Below, one piece after another: positions 1 to 7,329 of a stretch of DNA of 30,720 bases (positions are counted from its first letter, which is position 1; each line of letters begins with the position of its first letter). Where the stretch lies: assembly GCA_964436975.1 (NCBI GenBank), contig CAYTET010000015.1, positions 1 through 30,720 of the forward strand. The letters are read 5' to 3'. Below the pieces are notes generated by a model. The model was not told the DNA's origin. It worked only from the letters and a program-made list of their open reading frames with translations, and ran no database searches. Origin of the DNA: CAYTET01 sp964436975 (lineage in GTDB: Bacteria; Bacillota_I; Bacilli_A; Erysipelotrichales; Erysipelotrichaceae). The position numbers and the translations under genes are program-made.

Positions 1-117
1 GATGAAAACAACGAAGCCCATATTGGCGATACCGTCAAAATCATGGAAACGCGGCCGCTGTCAGCGACTAAGCGCTTCCGTCTGATTGAAGTCGTCAAAA
101 AGGCCGTTGTGTTATAG
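1..117 (+). CDS. rpsQ: 30S ribosomal protein S17 (3' end only)
   Basis: The first 38 codons of the window read through to a TAG at 115-117. The tail contains the S17 signature (IGDTVKIMETRPLSATKRFR), ending in KKAVVL. S17 is a primary 16S rRNA-binding protein of the small subunit with an OB fold. The N-terminal half and start codon lie off the left edge. Gene order S17-L14-L24-L5 is the standard spc/S10 order. The stop codon overlaps the AGGAGG ribosome-binding site of rplN (116-121), suggesting translational coupling. Confidence 0.95.
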   Translation, partial: DENNEAHIGDTVKIMETRPLSATKRFRLIEVVKKAVVL

Positions 118-129
118 GAGGCCGTCAAG

Positions 130-498
130 ATGATTCAAAATGAAACACGTTTGAAAGTCGCCGACAACACCGGCGCTAAAGAATTGCTGGTCATCCGCTG
201 CTTAGGCGGCAGTCACCGGCGCAGCGCCTCAATCGGCGATGTCGTCGTCGCTACCGTTAAATCGGCCACCCCGACCGGTCAGGTCAAAAAGGGCGATGTC
301 GTCAAGTGCGTCATCGTCAGAACGGTGTACCCTGTACGCCGGGCCAACGGTTCCTATATCCGCTTTGATGACAATGCGGCTGTTATCATTAAAGATGACA
401 AGTCGCCGGTCGGAACCCGCATTTTCGGGCCGGTAGCCCGGGAAGTGCGTGAAAACAACTACGGCAAGATCGCCTCTCTGGCGACCGAAGTGCTGTAA
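130..498 (+). CDS. rplN: 50S ribosomal protein L14
   Basis: 122 residues, the usual full length for L14. It begins MIQNETRLKVADNTGAKEL and carries the family core GGSHRRSASIGDVVVATVK and the C-terminal FGPVAREVREN. L14 is a five-stranded beta-barrel protein of the large subunit that forms the B8 intersubunit bridge and is the docking site of the silencing factor RsfS in bacteria. The ATG sits 8 nt after an AGGAGG that overlaps the rpsQ stop. It is followed after 14 nt by rplX. Nothing unusual is seen. Confidence 0.98.
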   Translation: MIQNETRLKVADNTGAKELLVIRCLGGSHRRSASIGDVVVATVKSATPTGQVKKGDVVKCVIVRTVYPVRRANGSYIRFDDNAAVIIKDDKSPVGTRIFGPVAREVRENNYGKIASLATEVL

Positions 499-512
499 GG
501 AGGGCACCCTTT

Positions 513-836
513 ATGAAAATTAAAAAAGGCGATAAAGTCCTGGTTACAGCCGGCAAGGACAAAGGCATCATCGGCAATGTTCTGGCTGTTTATCCCGATA
601 CCAACAAGGTAGTCGTGGAAGGCGCCCACATTGTCAAAAAGCACATCAAGCCCAATCAGGCCAATCCTGACGGCGGCATTGACAGCAAGGAAGCGCCGAT
701 TGATGCTTCCAATGTCATGATCTATGATTCCAAGGCCAAAAAGGCCGGCCGGATCGGCTATACGATGGAAAAGGACGAGAAAGTCCGGATCAACCGCAAG
801 ACCAAGGCTAAGATCAAGATTGAGAAAAAGAAATAA
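513..836 (+). CDS. rplX: 50S ribosomal protein L24
   Basis: 107 residues, typical for L24. An N-terminal KOW motif (KIKKGDKVLVTAGKDKG, residues 2-16) is followed by the conserved VVVEGAHIVKKHIKPNQ segment. L24 is an assembly-initiator protein that binds the 5' domain of 23S rRNA near the exit tunnel. The start is supported by AAGGAGGG just after the rplN stop. The C-terminus is strongly lysine-rich. It lies between L14 and L5 as in the standard spc operon. Confidence 0.98.
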   Translation: MKIKKGDKVLVTAGKDKGIIGNVLAVYPDTNKVVVEGAHIVKKHIKPNQANPDGGIDSKEAPIDASNVMIYDSKAKKAGRIGYTMEKDEKVRINRKTKAKIKIEKKK

Positions 837-848
837 AGGAGGAGCGAA

Positions 849-1388
849 ATGAACCGTTTAAATCAAAAATATAACGACGAGATCGTTAAATCGCTGATGG
901 ATAAGTTCAAATACTCTTCCATCATGGAATGCCCGAAGTTAGTCAAGATTGTCATCAACATGGGCGTTGGCGATGCTATTGCCAATCCGAAGGCGATTGA
1001 AGAAGCCGCCGCGGAAATGACATTGATTGCCGGTCAGCATGTTGTCATTACCAAGAGCAAGAAATCAATCGCCAACTTCAAGCTGCGTGAGGACACGGCC
1101 ATCGGCTGCAAAGTCACGCTGCGGGGCGAAAGAATGTATGACTTCTTTGACAAACTGGTGAATGTGGCTCTGCCGAGAGTCCGTGATTTCCACGGTGTCT
1201 CCAAGACGGCCTTCGATGGCCGGGGCAACTACACCCTGGGCGTCAAGGAACAGCTGATCTTCCCGGAAATCGATTATGATAAAGTATCCCATGTCCGGGG
1301 TATGGATATCGTTATCGTCACTACCGCTAAGACCAATGAAGAAGCGTATGCTCTGCTGCAGCAGCTGGGCATGCCGTTTGCTAAATAA
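849..1388 (+). CDS. rplE: 50S ribosomal protein L5
   Basis: 179 residues, full length. Family blocks are visible in order: MNRLNQKYNDEIVKSLMDKF at the N-terminus, KIVINMGVGDA (residues about 33-43), GQHVVITKSKKSIANFKLRE, GCKVTLRGERMYDFFDKLV, and the C-terminal HVRGMDIVIVTTAKTNEEA. L5 binds 5S rRNA in the central protuberance and contacts P-site tRNA. An AAAGGAGG 4 to 11 nt upstream overlaps the end of rplX and fixes the start. Confidence 0.98.
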   Translation: MNRLNQKYNDEIVKSLMDKFKYSSIMECPKLVKIVINMGVGDAIANPKAIEEAAAEMTLIAGQHVVITKSKKSIANFKLREDTAIGCKVTLRGERMYDFFDKLVNVALPRVRDFHGVSKTAFDGRGNYTLGVKEQLIFPEIDYDKVSHVRGMDIVIVTTAKTNEEAYALLQQLGMPFAK

Positions 1389-1405
1389 GGGGGACCGAAA
1401 AGACT

Positions 1406-1591
1406 ATGGCAAAAACATCAATGATTGTTAAGGCGCATCGTCCGGCTAAGTTCTCAACGCGGGAATACACGCGCTGCGAACGCTGCGGTCGCCCGCATTC
1501 CGTATTGCGTAAATATAAACTGTGCCGTATTTGTTTCCGCGAATTAGCCTACAAGGGCGAAATTCCCGGGGTCAAAAAGGCCAGTTGGTAA
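1406..1591 (+). CDS. rpsN: 30S ribosomal protein S14, zinc-binding type Z
   Basis: 61 residues, the length of the short zinc-dependent S14 (type Z, also called rpsZ). Two CxxC pairs are present at Cys24/Cys27 and Cys40/Cys43, forming the zinc ribbon. The conserved end PGVKKASW is intact. S14 joins late in assembly in the 30S head. The zinc form is what the spc operon of most Gram-positive bacteria carries. Whether a zinc-free paralog exists elsewhere cannot be seen here. The ATG follows AAGGGGG by about 11 nt. Confidence 0.97.
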   Translation: MAKTSMIVKAHRPAKFSTREYTRCERCGRPHSVLRKYKLCRICFRELAYKGEIPGVKKASW

Positions 1592-1606
1592 AGGAGGCCC
1601 GTTAAC

Positions 1607-2002
1607 ATGGTTGTTACAGATCCGATTGCGGATATGCTGACAAGAATCCGCAACGCTTTGCAGGCAAAAATGGACAGTGTTGTTATTCCGTCCAGCAAGG
1701 AGAAGGCTGAAATCGCCCGCATCCTCAAGGACGAAGGCTTCATCACCGATTACATTATCGATGGTGATGTCCGTCCTAATATTGTCATTACTTTGAAATA
1801 CGGCCCCCATAAGGAAAAGGTCATCAGCGGTCTGAAGCGCATCTCCAAACCCGGACTGCGCATTTATGCCAGGGCTGATGAACTGCCCCGTGTTTTAAAC
1901 GGTCTGGGCATTGCCATCATTTCCACTTCCAAGGGCATGATGGGCGATAAGCAGGCCAAAGCCAAGCACATCGGCGGCGAAGTCGTCGCTTATGTCTGGT
2001 AA
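1607..2002 (+). CDS. rpsH: 30S ribosomal protein S8
   Basis: 131 residues, typical S8. It opens with TDPIADMLTRIRNALQAKM and ends with the family signature GLGIAIISTSKGMMGDKQAK...GGEVVAYVW. S8 is a primary binder of the central domain of 16S rRNA. In E. coli it is also the translational repressor of the spc operon, binding a site around L5. I do not see evidence either way for that regulation here. AAAGGAGG precedes the ATG by about 8 nt. Confidence 0.98.
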   Translation: MVVTDPIADMLTRIRNALQAKMDSVVIPSSKEKAEIARILKDEGFITDYIIDGDVRPNIVITLKYGPHKEKVISGLKRISKPGLRIYARADELPRVLNGLGIAIISTSKGMMGDKQAKAKHIGGEVVAYVW

Positions 2003-2022
2003 TTTACAGAAAGAGGAACTAA

Positions 2023-2583
2023 ATGTCACGTATCGGTAATAAAACGATTACCATTCCCGCCGGCGTGGATATTACAATCGCTGACGGCAATGAGGTGACG
2101 GTCAAGGGCGCTTTAGGTACTTTGACTCACCAGTTTGACCCTTCGATCAAGATCGAAAACGAAGCCGGCATCATCAAAGTGAGCCGCCCTAACGAAGAGA
2201 AGCATACCAAGCAGCTCCACGGGACAACCCGGGCCCTGCTGAATAACATGATCGTCGGTGTCTCCAAGGGTTTCGAAAAGAAACTGCATATTGAAGGCAT
2301 TGGCTATTATGCCGAAGTCAGCGGTCAGAAACTGACCATGACGTTAGGCTTCAGCCATCCGGTCATCTTCAATGTTGAAGAAGGACTGAAGGTTGAATGC
2401 CCCAAGCCGACTGATATGATTGTCAAAGGCATTGACAAGCAGCGGGTCGGTGAATTAGCCGCTAATATCAGAGCCGTCAAGAAGCCGGAGCCTTATAAGG
2501 GCAAAGGCATTGCTTACGAGGGAGAACATATCCGCCGTAAGGAAGGCAAGACAGCTGCCGCAACCGGCGCTGCTGCCAAGTAG
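2023..2583 (+). CDS. rplF: 50S ribosomal protein L6
   Basis: 186 residues with the two tandem L6 folds: an N-terminal half starting MSRIGNKTITIPAGV and a C-terminal half containing VECPKPTDMIVKGIDKQRVG and the end motif PEPYKGKGIAYEGEHIRRKEGKTA. L6 sits near the GTPase-associated centre and the sarcin-ricin loop. An Ala-rich tail extends a few residues past the usual GKK end. AGAGGAAC precedes the ATG. It lies between S8 and L18 as expected. Confidence 0.98.
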   Translation: MSRIGNKTITIPAGVDITIADGNEVTVKGALGTLTHQFDPSIKIENEAGIIKVSRPNEEKHTKQLHGTTRALLNNMIVGVSKGFEKKLHIEGIGYYAEVSGQKLTMTLGFSHPVIFNVEEGLKVECPKPTDMIVKGIDKQRVGELAANIRAVKKPEPYKGKGIAYEGEHIRRKEGKTAAATGAAAK

Positions 2584-2604
2584 GCGAAAGGAGAGAAATG
2601 AAAC

Positions 2605-2961
2605 ATGCTTAAAAAAGAAAACCGCAATGCTAACAGATTGCGCCGGCATGCCCGCGTTCGCCGTAAGATTTCCGGCACTCCTGAATGCCCCCGGCTGGAT
2701 GTATTCCGTTCCAACGCCAATATTCATGCCCAGATCATCGATGATACCAAAGGTCAGACCCTGGTAGCTGCTGATTCGGTAGCCATGAAGCTGGAAAACG
2801 GCGGCAATATCGAAGCGGCCAAGAAAGTCGGCGAGGAAATTGCCAAGCTGGCTTTAGCCAAGGATATCAAGAAAGTTGTATTTGACCGGGGTGGCTATGT
2901 CTACCACGGCCGTGTCAAGGCATTAGCTGAAGCTGCCCGCGCTGCCGGGCTGGATTTCTAA
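2605..2961 (+). CDS. rplR: 50S ribosomal protein L18
   Basis: 118 residues, standard. It shows ANRLRRHARVRRKISGTPE followed by the conserved RLDVFRSNANIHAQIIDD and the C-terminal VVFDRGGYVYHGRVKALAEAAR. L18 binds 5S rRNA together with L5. The start is the ATG at 2605. A closer ATG at 2598 reads only four codons (MKHA) before TAA and overlaps this start. The GGAGAG site at 2590-2595 serves 2605 at about 9 nt, so the tiny frame is either noise or a coupling element. Confidence 0.98.
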   Translation: MLKKENRNANRLRRHARVRRKISGTPECPRLDVFRSNANIHAQIIDDTKGQTLVAADSVAMKLENGGNIEAAKKVGEEIAKLALAKDIKKVVFDRGGYVYHGRVKALAEAARAAGLDF

Positions 2962-2972
2962 GGAGGGAGCAT

Positions 2973-3665
2973 ATGACAAACACACAAGCTGAAAACACCG
3001 AAGTTAAAGCTGTCGTTGAACCAGCCGAACAAACGGCTGCGGAAAAACCGGTTAGTCAGGCTGCTGCCTCTCAGCCGGCACCTGCCGAAAACCGCGGTTA
3101 TAACAACAATAACCGCCGCAGTTTCAATGGCAACCGCCGTCCGGGCGGTGACCGCAACGGCAGACCCCGCCGCGGCCGCGACCAGGATAAAGAATTTGAA
3201 GACCGGGTTGTTAAGATCAACCGCATCACCAAAGTTGTCAAGGGCGGACGCCGGATGAGATTTGCGGCGTTAGTCGTTGTCGGAGATAAGAAGGGCCGGG
3301 TCGGCTTCGGCACCGGCAAAGCCAAGGAAGTTCCTGATGCCATTAAGAAGGCTACGGAAAAGGCCGAGCACAATATTACCAAGGTTAATCTGGTTGGCAC
3401 CACTCTGCCGCATGATTTTGTTGGCGAATACGGCGCCGGCCGGGTCGTTTTAAGACCGGCTGCTGAAGGAACCGGCGTTATCGCCGGCGGTCCGGTCAGA
3501 GCCGTGCTTGAGCTGGCCGGGGTTAAGGATGTTATTTCCAAATGCATCGGAACCCGTACGCCGATTAATGCGGTCCGGGCAACTCTGGATGCCCTGGAAG
3601 AAATGAAGACTCTGGAACAGGTTTCAGCCCTTCGCGGCAAAAAGCCTTCCGAGATCCGTCATTAG
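2973..3665 (+). CDS. rpsE: 30S ribosomal protein S5 with long N-terminal extension
   Basis: 230 residues, against about 165 for most bacterial S5. The canonical protein starts near residue 74 (EFEDRVVKINRITKVVKGGR) and contains the S5 double-stranded-RNA-binding and ribosomal S5 C-terminal domains, including FGTGKAKEVPDAIKKA and TRTPINAVRATLDALEEM. Residues 1-40 are Ala/Glu/Pro-rich and acidic, and residues 41-70 are Asn/Arg/Gly-rich (GYNNNNRRSFNGNRRPGG). AGGAGG at about 2962 supports the upstream ATG, so the extension is probably real and translated. S5 lines the mRNA entry tunnel and contributes to fidelity. The next gene is rplO after 15 nt, so rpmD is absent. Confidence 0.97.
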   Translation: MTNTQAENTEVKAVVEPAEQTAAEKPVSQAAASQPAPAENRGYNNNNRRSFNGNRRPGGDRNGRPRRGRDQDKEFEDRVVKINRITKVVKGGRRMRFAALVVVGDKKGRVGFGTGKAKEVPDAIKKATEKAEHNITKVNLVGTTLPHDFVGEYGAGRVVLRPAAEGTGVIAGGPVRAVLELAGVKDVISKCIGTRTPINAVRATLDALEEMKTLEQVSALRGKKPSEIRH

Positions 3666-3680
3666 CAAAGGAGCAGACCT

Positions 3681-4124
3681 ATGAAATTACATGAGTTAAA
3701 ACCGACCGAAGGTTCGCGCAAAGACGGCTACCGTCTGGGACGCGGCGTCGGCAGCGGCAATGGTAAGACAGCCGGCAAAGGCCACAAGGGACAGTTAGCC
3801 CGCAGTGGCGGCCAGGGCAAGGTAGGCTTCGAAGGCGGTCAGACTCCGCTGGCCAGACGCCTGCCTAAGCGCGGTTTCTCCCACAAGTGGGCTGAAAAGA
3901 AATATGAGACCGTCAATCTGGCAGCTTTGAACACCAAGTTTGAAGCCAATGCCAGTGTCGGCCCGGAAGAAATGAAGGCGGCCGGACTGGTCAAATCAGT
4001 CAAGGCAGTCAAAATACTGGGTGAAGGTGAATTAGAAAAGGGGATTAATGTCAGGGCGCACAAGTTCTCAAAGAGCGCGGCGGCCATGATTGAAAAAGCC
4101 GGCGGCAAAGCTGAGGTAATCTGA
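3681..4124 (+). CDS. rplO: 50S ribosomal protein L15
   Basis: 147 residues, full length. The basic glycine-rich N-terminal tail (GYRLGRGVGSGNGKTAGKGH) and the GGQTPLARRLPKRGF motif are diagnostic. L15 is a late-assembly protein whose long extension threads into domain II of 23S rRNA. CAAAGGAG at 3666-3673 gives the start. The TGA at 4122-4124 is separated from secY by one base, so the secY ribosome-binding site lies inside the rplO C-terminus. This is the usual arrangement for coupled expression. Confidence 0.98.
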   Translation: MKLHELKPTEGSRKDGYRLGRGVGSGNGKTAGKGHKGQLARSGGQGKVGFEGGQTPLARRLPKRGFSHKWAEKKYETVNLAALNTKFEANASVGPEEMKAAGLVKSVKAVKILGEGELEKGINVRAHKFSKSAAAMIEKAGGKAEVI

Positions 4125-4125
4125 C

Positions 4126-5463
4126 ATGATCAAAACAATTGTCTCTTTATTCAAGAATAAGGAGATCCGCCGGAAAATTCTGTTCACATTAGCCATGCTG
4201 TTTGTGTTCAGACTGGGTGCCGGCATTACGATTCCCAATATTGATACATCCAAGCTGACCTCCGGTCTGTCCGGCAATTCACTGATTAACATGATGAATA
4301 TGCTGGGCGGCGGCCAGTGGCAGAACTTTACCATCTTCTCGATGGGTGTCGGTCCGTATATTACCGCCAGCATCGTCATTGAACTATTGGCTATGGATGT
4401 TATCCCGCCGCTGGCTGAAATGGCCCGCAATGGCGAGAAAGGCCGTCAGCAGATGGACCGGATTACCCGCTATCTGACGGTTGTCCTGGGCTTTGTTCAG
4501 GCTTATACCCTGACGCTGACCTTTGATAACTCCTACGGCATTCTTAAAGACAGTTCTATTTCGGCTTATCTGTATACCGCCACAATTCTGACGGCCGGTT
4601 CACTGTTTCTGGTCTGGATCGGCGACCGGATTGCGGCTCACGGCATCGGCAACGGCATCTCGATGATTATTTTTGCCGGTATCGTCGCTAACCTGCCTTA
4701 TCAGTTCACTTCATCTTTTGAAGCACTGGTCGACACAACAGCGCAGTCGAGCATTGTCGTCAAAGGTGTCATTGAGTTTGCGTTGTTGATCATTATGTAT
4801 CTGGCAATTATCATTCTGGTTATCTTCATGTCAACGGCCGTCCGAAAGATCAGCATTCAGTATACTTCCTCCGGCATGAGACGGGGAAGCCGCAATGTCA
4901 ACTTTCTGCCGCTGAAGATAAATTCTGCTTCCGTTATTCCGGTTATCTTTGCCTCATCCATCATGGTGGCTCCGAAAACCATCATGACGCTGATTGAGAA
5001 TGCCTCATGGTATAAGTCGTCGGGCTTTTCCGAGACGCTGGTCAAAATATTCGACTACATCTCCGACTTCTCCAACTGGGGCTGTCTGGCTATCTATGCC
5101 GTATTGATCTTCCTGTTCACTTTCTTCTATACGAATCTGCAGGTTGACCCCGGCAAGATTACCGAGCAACTCAACAAGGCCGGCAGCTATATCCCGGGCA
5201 TCCGTCCGGGCAAGGAAACCCAGGAATACATCGCCAAAGTGCTTAACCGCATTACCCTGTTAGGCGCGTTCTTCTTAGTATTTATTGCTCTGCTGCCTTA
5301 TCTTCTGAGCAAGTTTACAACCATCTCTTCCAATATCACCATGGGCGGAACTTCCATCATAATCGTGGTCGGTGTCGCTTTGGAAACGGTAAAGGATCTG
5401 CTGGATCAGCTGACCCAGAAAGAATACCGCGGATTCGTCAATACCAATCCGCTGCGGAGGTAA
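4126..5463 (+). CDS. secY: Protein translocase subunit SecY
   Basis: 445 residues with ten predicted membrane helices. Recognisable blocks are the N-terminal cytosolic KEIRRKILFTLAMLFVFRLG, the plug-region GGGQWQNFTIFSMGVGPYIT, the GIGNGISMIIFAGIVA segment around residue 175, and the C5 loop region PGIRPGKETQEYIAKVLNR. SecY is the channel of the Sec translocon, working with SecE, SecG and SecA. The GAGGT before the ATG is inside rplO. The adk Shine-Dalgarno GGAGG lies in the last secY codons, so rplO, secY and adk appear translationally linked. Confidence 0.98.
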   Translation: MIKTIVSLFKNKEIRRKILFTLAMLFVFRLGAGITIPNIDTSKLTSGLSGNSLINMMNMLGGGQWQNFTIFSMGVGPYITASIVIELLAMDVIPPLAEMARNGEKGRQQMDRITRYLTVVLGFVQAYTLTLTFDNSYGILKDSSISAYLYTATILTAGSLFLVWIGDRIAAHGIGNGISMIIFAGIVANLPYQFTSSFEALVDTTAQSSIVVKGVIEFALLIIMYLAIIILVIFMSTAVRKISIQYTSSGMRRGSRNVNFLPLKINSASVIPVIFASSIMVAPKTIMTLIENASWYKSSGFSETLVKIFDYISDFSNWGCLAIYAVLIFLFTFFYTNLQVDPGKITEQLNKAGSYIPGIRPGKETQEYIAKVLNRITLLGAFFLVFIALLPYLLSKFTTISSNITMGGTSIIIVVGVALETVKDLLDQLTQKEYRGFVNTNPLRR

Positions 5464-5469
5464 CAGAAA

Positions 5470-6138
5470 ATGGCCAATATGCTGATTATGGGACCGGCCG
5501 GTGCCGGCAAAGGTACAATGTCTGAAAAGATTGAAGAGTACTGCCACATACCGCATATCTCGTCCGGCGACATGTTTCACGCAGAAATGAGTGCAGACAG
5601 CGAGTTGGGCCGCAAGGCCAAAGAATACGTTTCAGCCGGCCGTTTGGTTCCTGACGAGGTAACTATCGCCATGGTAGCCAAGCGGCTCGGGCAGAACGAT
5701 TGTGCTGAAGGCTATCTTCTGGACGGTTTTCCGCGGACGCTGGGACAGGCTCTGGCCTGTGACGAACAGTGTGCGCTGCTGAACCGGCCGATAGAGCTGG
5801 TTATCAACCTGAACATCGATTCGGATGTCCTGATCGAGCGGATTGAGAACCGGCGGATCTGCCGTCAGTGCAAGACGATATACAATCTTGTTTCAAATCC
5901 GCCTGCCGTGCAGGGGATCTGTGACAAGTGCGGCGGTCAGCTTTATCAGCGCGAAGATGACAACCGGCAGAAGCTGCAGACCCGCCTGGATCTTTATGAA
6001 GAAGAGACCAAGCCGGTTTTACAGCATTACCGCCAGTTAGGTGTGCTGGCTGATGTTGATGCCGCTAAAGACATTGCGCAGGTATGGGAAGCTGTCAAGA
6101 AAATCTTGGATGAGACTTTCCCAAAAGGAGGCTTTTGA
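5470..6138 (+). CDS. adk: Adenylate kinase (zinc-LID form)
   Basis: 222 residues. The P-loop GPAGAGKGT (residues 8-16), AMP-binding SSGDMFHAEM, and LLDGFPRTLGQA are present. The LID domain carries four cysteines, Cys131/Cys134 and Cys151/Cys154, a structural zinc site common in Gram-positive enzymes. It catalyses ATP + AMP to 2 ADP in the cytosol. The P-loop reads GPAGAGKGT rather than the common G-x-PGAGKGT, and the following residues are MS rather than QA. I recall such a variant from Erysipelotrichia, but this was not checked. The gene that usually follows, map, is missing. Confidence 0.97.
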   Translation: MANMLIMGPAGAGKGTMSEKIEEYCHIPHISSGDMFHAEMSADSELGRKAKEYVSAGRLVPDEVTIAMVAKRLGQNDCAEGYLLDGFPRTLGQALACDEQCALLNRPIELVINLNIDSDVLIERIENRRICRQCKTIYNLVSNPPAVQGICDKCGGQLYQREDDNRQKLQTRLDLYEEETKPVLQHYRQLGVLADVDAAKDIAQVWEAVKKILDETFPKGGF

Positions 6139-6146
6139 CAAGATAA

Positions 6147-6365
6147 ATGGGAAAACAGGACGTTATTGAAATCGATGGCGTTGTCGTTGACACGCTGCCA
6201 AACGCGATGTTTAAAGTGAAATTGCCAAACGGGCACGAAATCCTGGCCCACGTTTCCGGTAAAATCCGGATGAACTACATCCGCATTCTACCGGGCGATC
6301 GTGTAACCGTCGAAATTTCACCCTACGATTTAACACGTGGGCGTATAACTTTCAGACATAAGTAA
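6147..6365 (+). CDS. infA: Translation initiation factor IF-1
   Basis: 72 residues, the exact usual size. The S1/OB-fold sequence is intact: DVIEIDGVVVDTLPNAMFKV, then HEILAHVSGKIRMNYIRILP, then YDLTRGRITFRHK. IF-1 occupies the ribosomal A site during initiation. The nearest good Shine-Dalgarno, AGGAGG at 6126-6131, lies inside the end of adk and 15 nt from the ATG, longer than usual, so expression may rely on coupling to adk. Confidence 0.98.
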   Translation: MGKQDVIEIDGVVVDTLPNAMFKVKLPNGHEILAHVSGKIRMNYIRILPGDRVTVEISPYDLTRGRITFRHK

Positions 6366-6382
6366 TACAGGAGGCACCCAAA

Positions 6383-6496
6383 ATGAAAGTAAGACCATCA
6401 GTAAAACCGATCTGCGACAAATGCCGTGTGATCAGACGCAAAGGCCGTGTCATGGTTATTTGTGAGAATCCTAAGCACAAACAGAGACAGGGCTAA
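6383..6496 (+). CDS. rpmJ: 50S ribosomal protein L36
   Basis: A 37-codon frame opening MKVRPSVKPICDKC and ending KHKQRQG. The zinc-binding pattern is Cys11, Cys14, Cys27 and His32, the C+ form of L36. It is the smallest ribosomal protein and is in its standard place between infA and rpsM. CAGGAGG precedes the ATG by about 8 nt. Confidence 0.97.
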   Translation: MKVRPSVKPICDKCRVIRRKGRVMVICENPKHKQRQG

Positions 6497-6514
6497 GGGG
6501 AGGAAAAGAGAAAT

Positions 6515-6880
6515 ATGGCTCGTATAGCTGGCGTCGACTTACCCCGTGACAAGCGGGTCGAAGTCGCCTTAACTTATATTTACGGAATTGGCTTGACGAC
6601 ATCGCAGAAGGTTTTGGCCGAGGCCAAGATCAGCGGCGATATCCGCGTTAAAGATCTCAGCGAAGAGCAGGTCAATGCCATTCGTGTTCTGGTCGATAAG
6701 ATCAAAACCGAAGGCGATCTGCGCCGTGAAGTCAGTTTGAATGTCAAGCGCTTAATGGAAATCGGCTGCTTCCGCGGGGTTCGCCACCGCAAAGGTTTGC
6801 CGTGCCATGGACAGCGTACCAAGACCAATGCCCGCACCTGCAAGGGTCCGCGTAAGACAGTGGCCAACAAGAAGAAGTAA
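6515..6880 (+). CDS. rpsM: 30S ribosomal protein S13
   Basis: 121 residues, typical. It starts ARIAGVDLPRDKRVEVALTY, contains the helix-two-turn-helix segment GIGLTTSQKVL, and ends with the basic GLPCHGQRTKTNARTCKGPR tail that contacts P-site tRNA. S13 forms intersubunit bridges B1a/B1b in the 30S head. GGGGAGG precedes the ATG. It begins the alpha-operon part of the cluster (S13-S11-RpoA-L17); rpsD is not present in this block. Confidence 0.98.
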   Translation: MARIAGVDLPRDKRVEVALTYIYGIGLTTSQKVLAEAKISGDIRVKDLSEEQVNAIRVLVDKIKTEGDLRREVSLNVKRLMEIGCFRGVRHRKGLPCHGQRTKTNARTCKGPRKTVANKKK

Positions 6881-6903
6881 GGCGCAGGGAGGTAAAATAA
6901 AAA

Positions 6904-7308
6904 ATGGCTAATAATACAGCAGCGGCAAAGAAAACCACCGGCAAGCGCAAAGCCCGTAAGAACGTGGCGCGCGGTGTTGCCCATATCCATTCAACATTTA
7001 ATAACACTATTGTCACTATCTGTGACGAAAGCGGAAATGCCATTGCCTGGTCAAGCGCCGGCGCATTAGGCTACAAGGGTTCGCGTAAATCAACTCCTTA
7101 CGCTGCCCAGGTTACCGCTGAAGCAGCTGCCAAGGCAGCTGTTGATCACGGCATGAAGCAGGTTGAGGTCAATGTCAAGGGACCCGGTCCCGGACGTGAA
7201 GCAGCAGTCCGTTCTTTGCAGACAGCGGGTCTGGAAATCACTGTCATCAATGATGTGACACCTATCCCCCATAACGGATGCCGCCCTCCGAAACGGCCGC
7301 GTGGTTAA
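6904..7308 (+). CDS. rpsK: 30S ribosomal protein S11
   Basis: 134 residues. The conserved blocks ARGVAHIHSTFNNTIVTICD, SAGALGYKGSRKSTPYAAQ, KGPGPGREAAVRSLQTAGL and the C-terminal DVTPIPHNGCRPPKRPRG are all intact. S11 binds the platform of the 30S subunit near the mRNA exit. GGGAGG lies about 10 nt before the ATG. The first 20 residues are a basic, Ala/Lys-rich tail. Confidence 0.98.
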   Translation: MANNTAAAKKTTGKRKARKNVARGVAHIHSTFNNTIVTICDESGNAIAWSSAGALGYKGSRKSTPYAAQVTAEAAAKAAVDHGMKQVEVNVKGPGPGREAAVRSLQTAGLEITVINDVTPIPHNGCRPPKRPRG

Positions 7309-7329
7309 AAGAAAGAGGAGGAATAGTTG

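Noticed and set aside
2598..2612. Four-codon frame overlapping the rplR start
   Set aside because: Too short to call; it may only reflect the A-rich spacer before rplR.
3098..3640. 180-codon minus-strand frame
   Set aside because: Antisense to rpsE; composition is a shadow of S5 codons.
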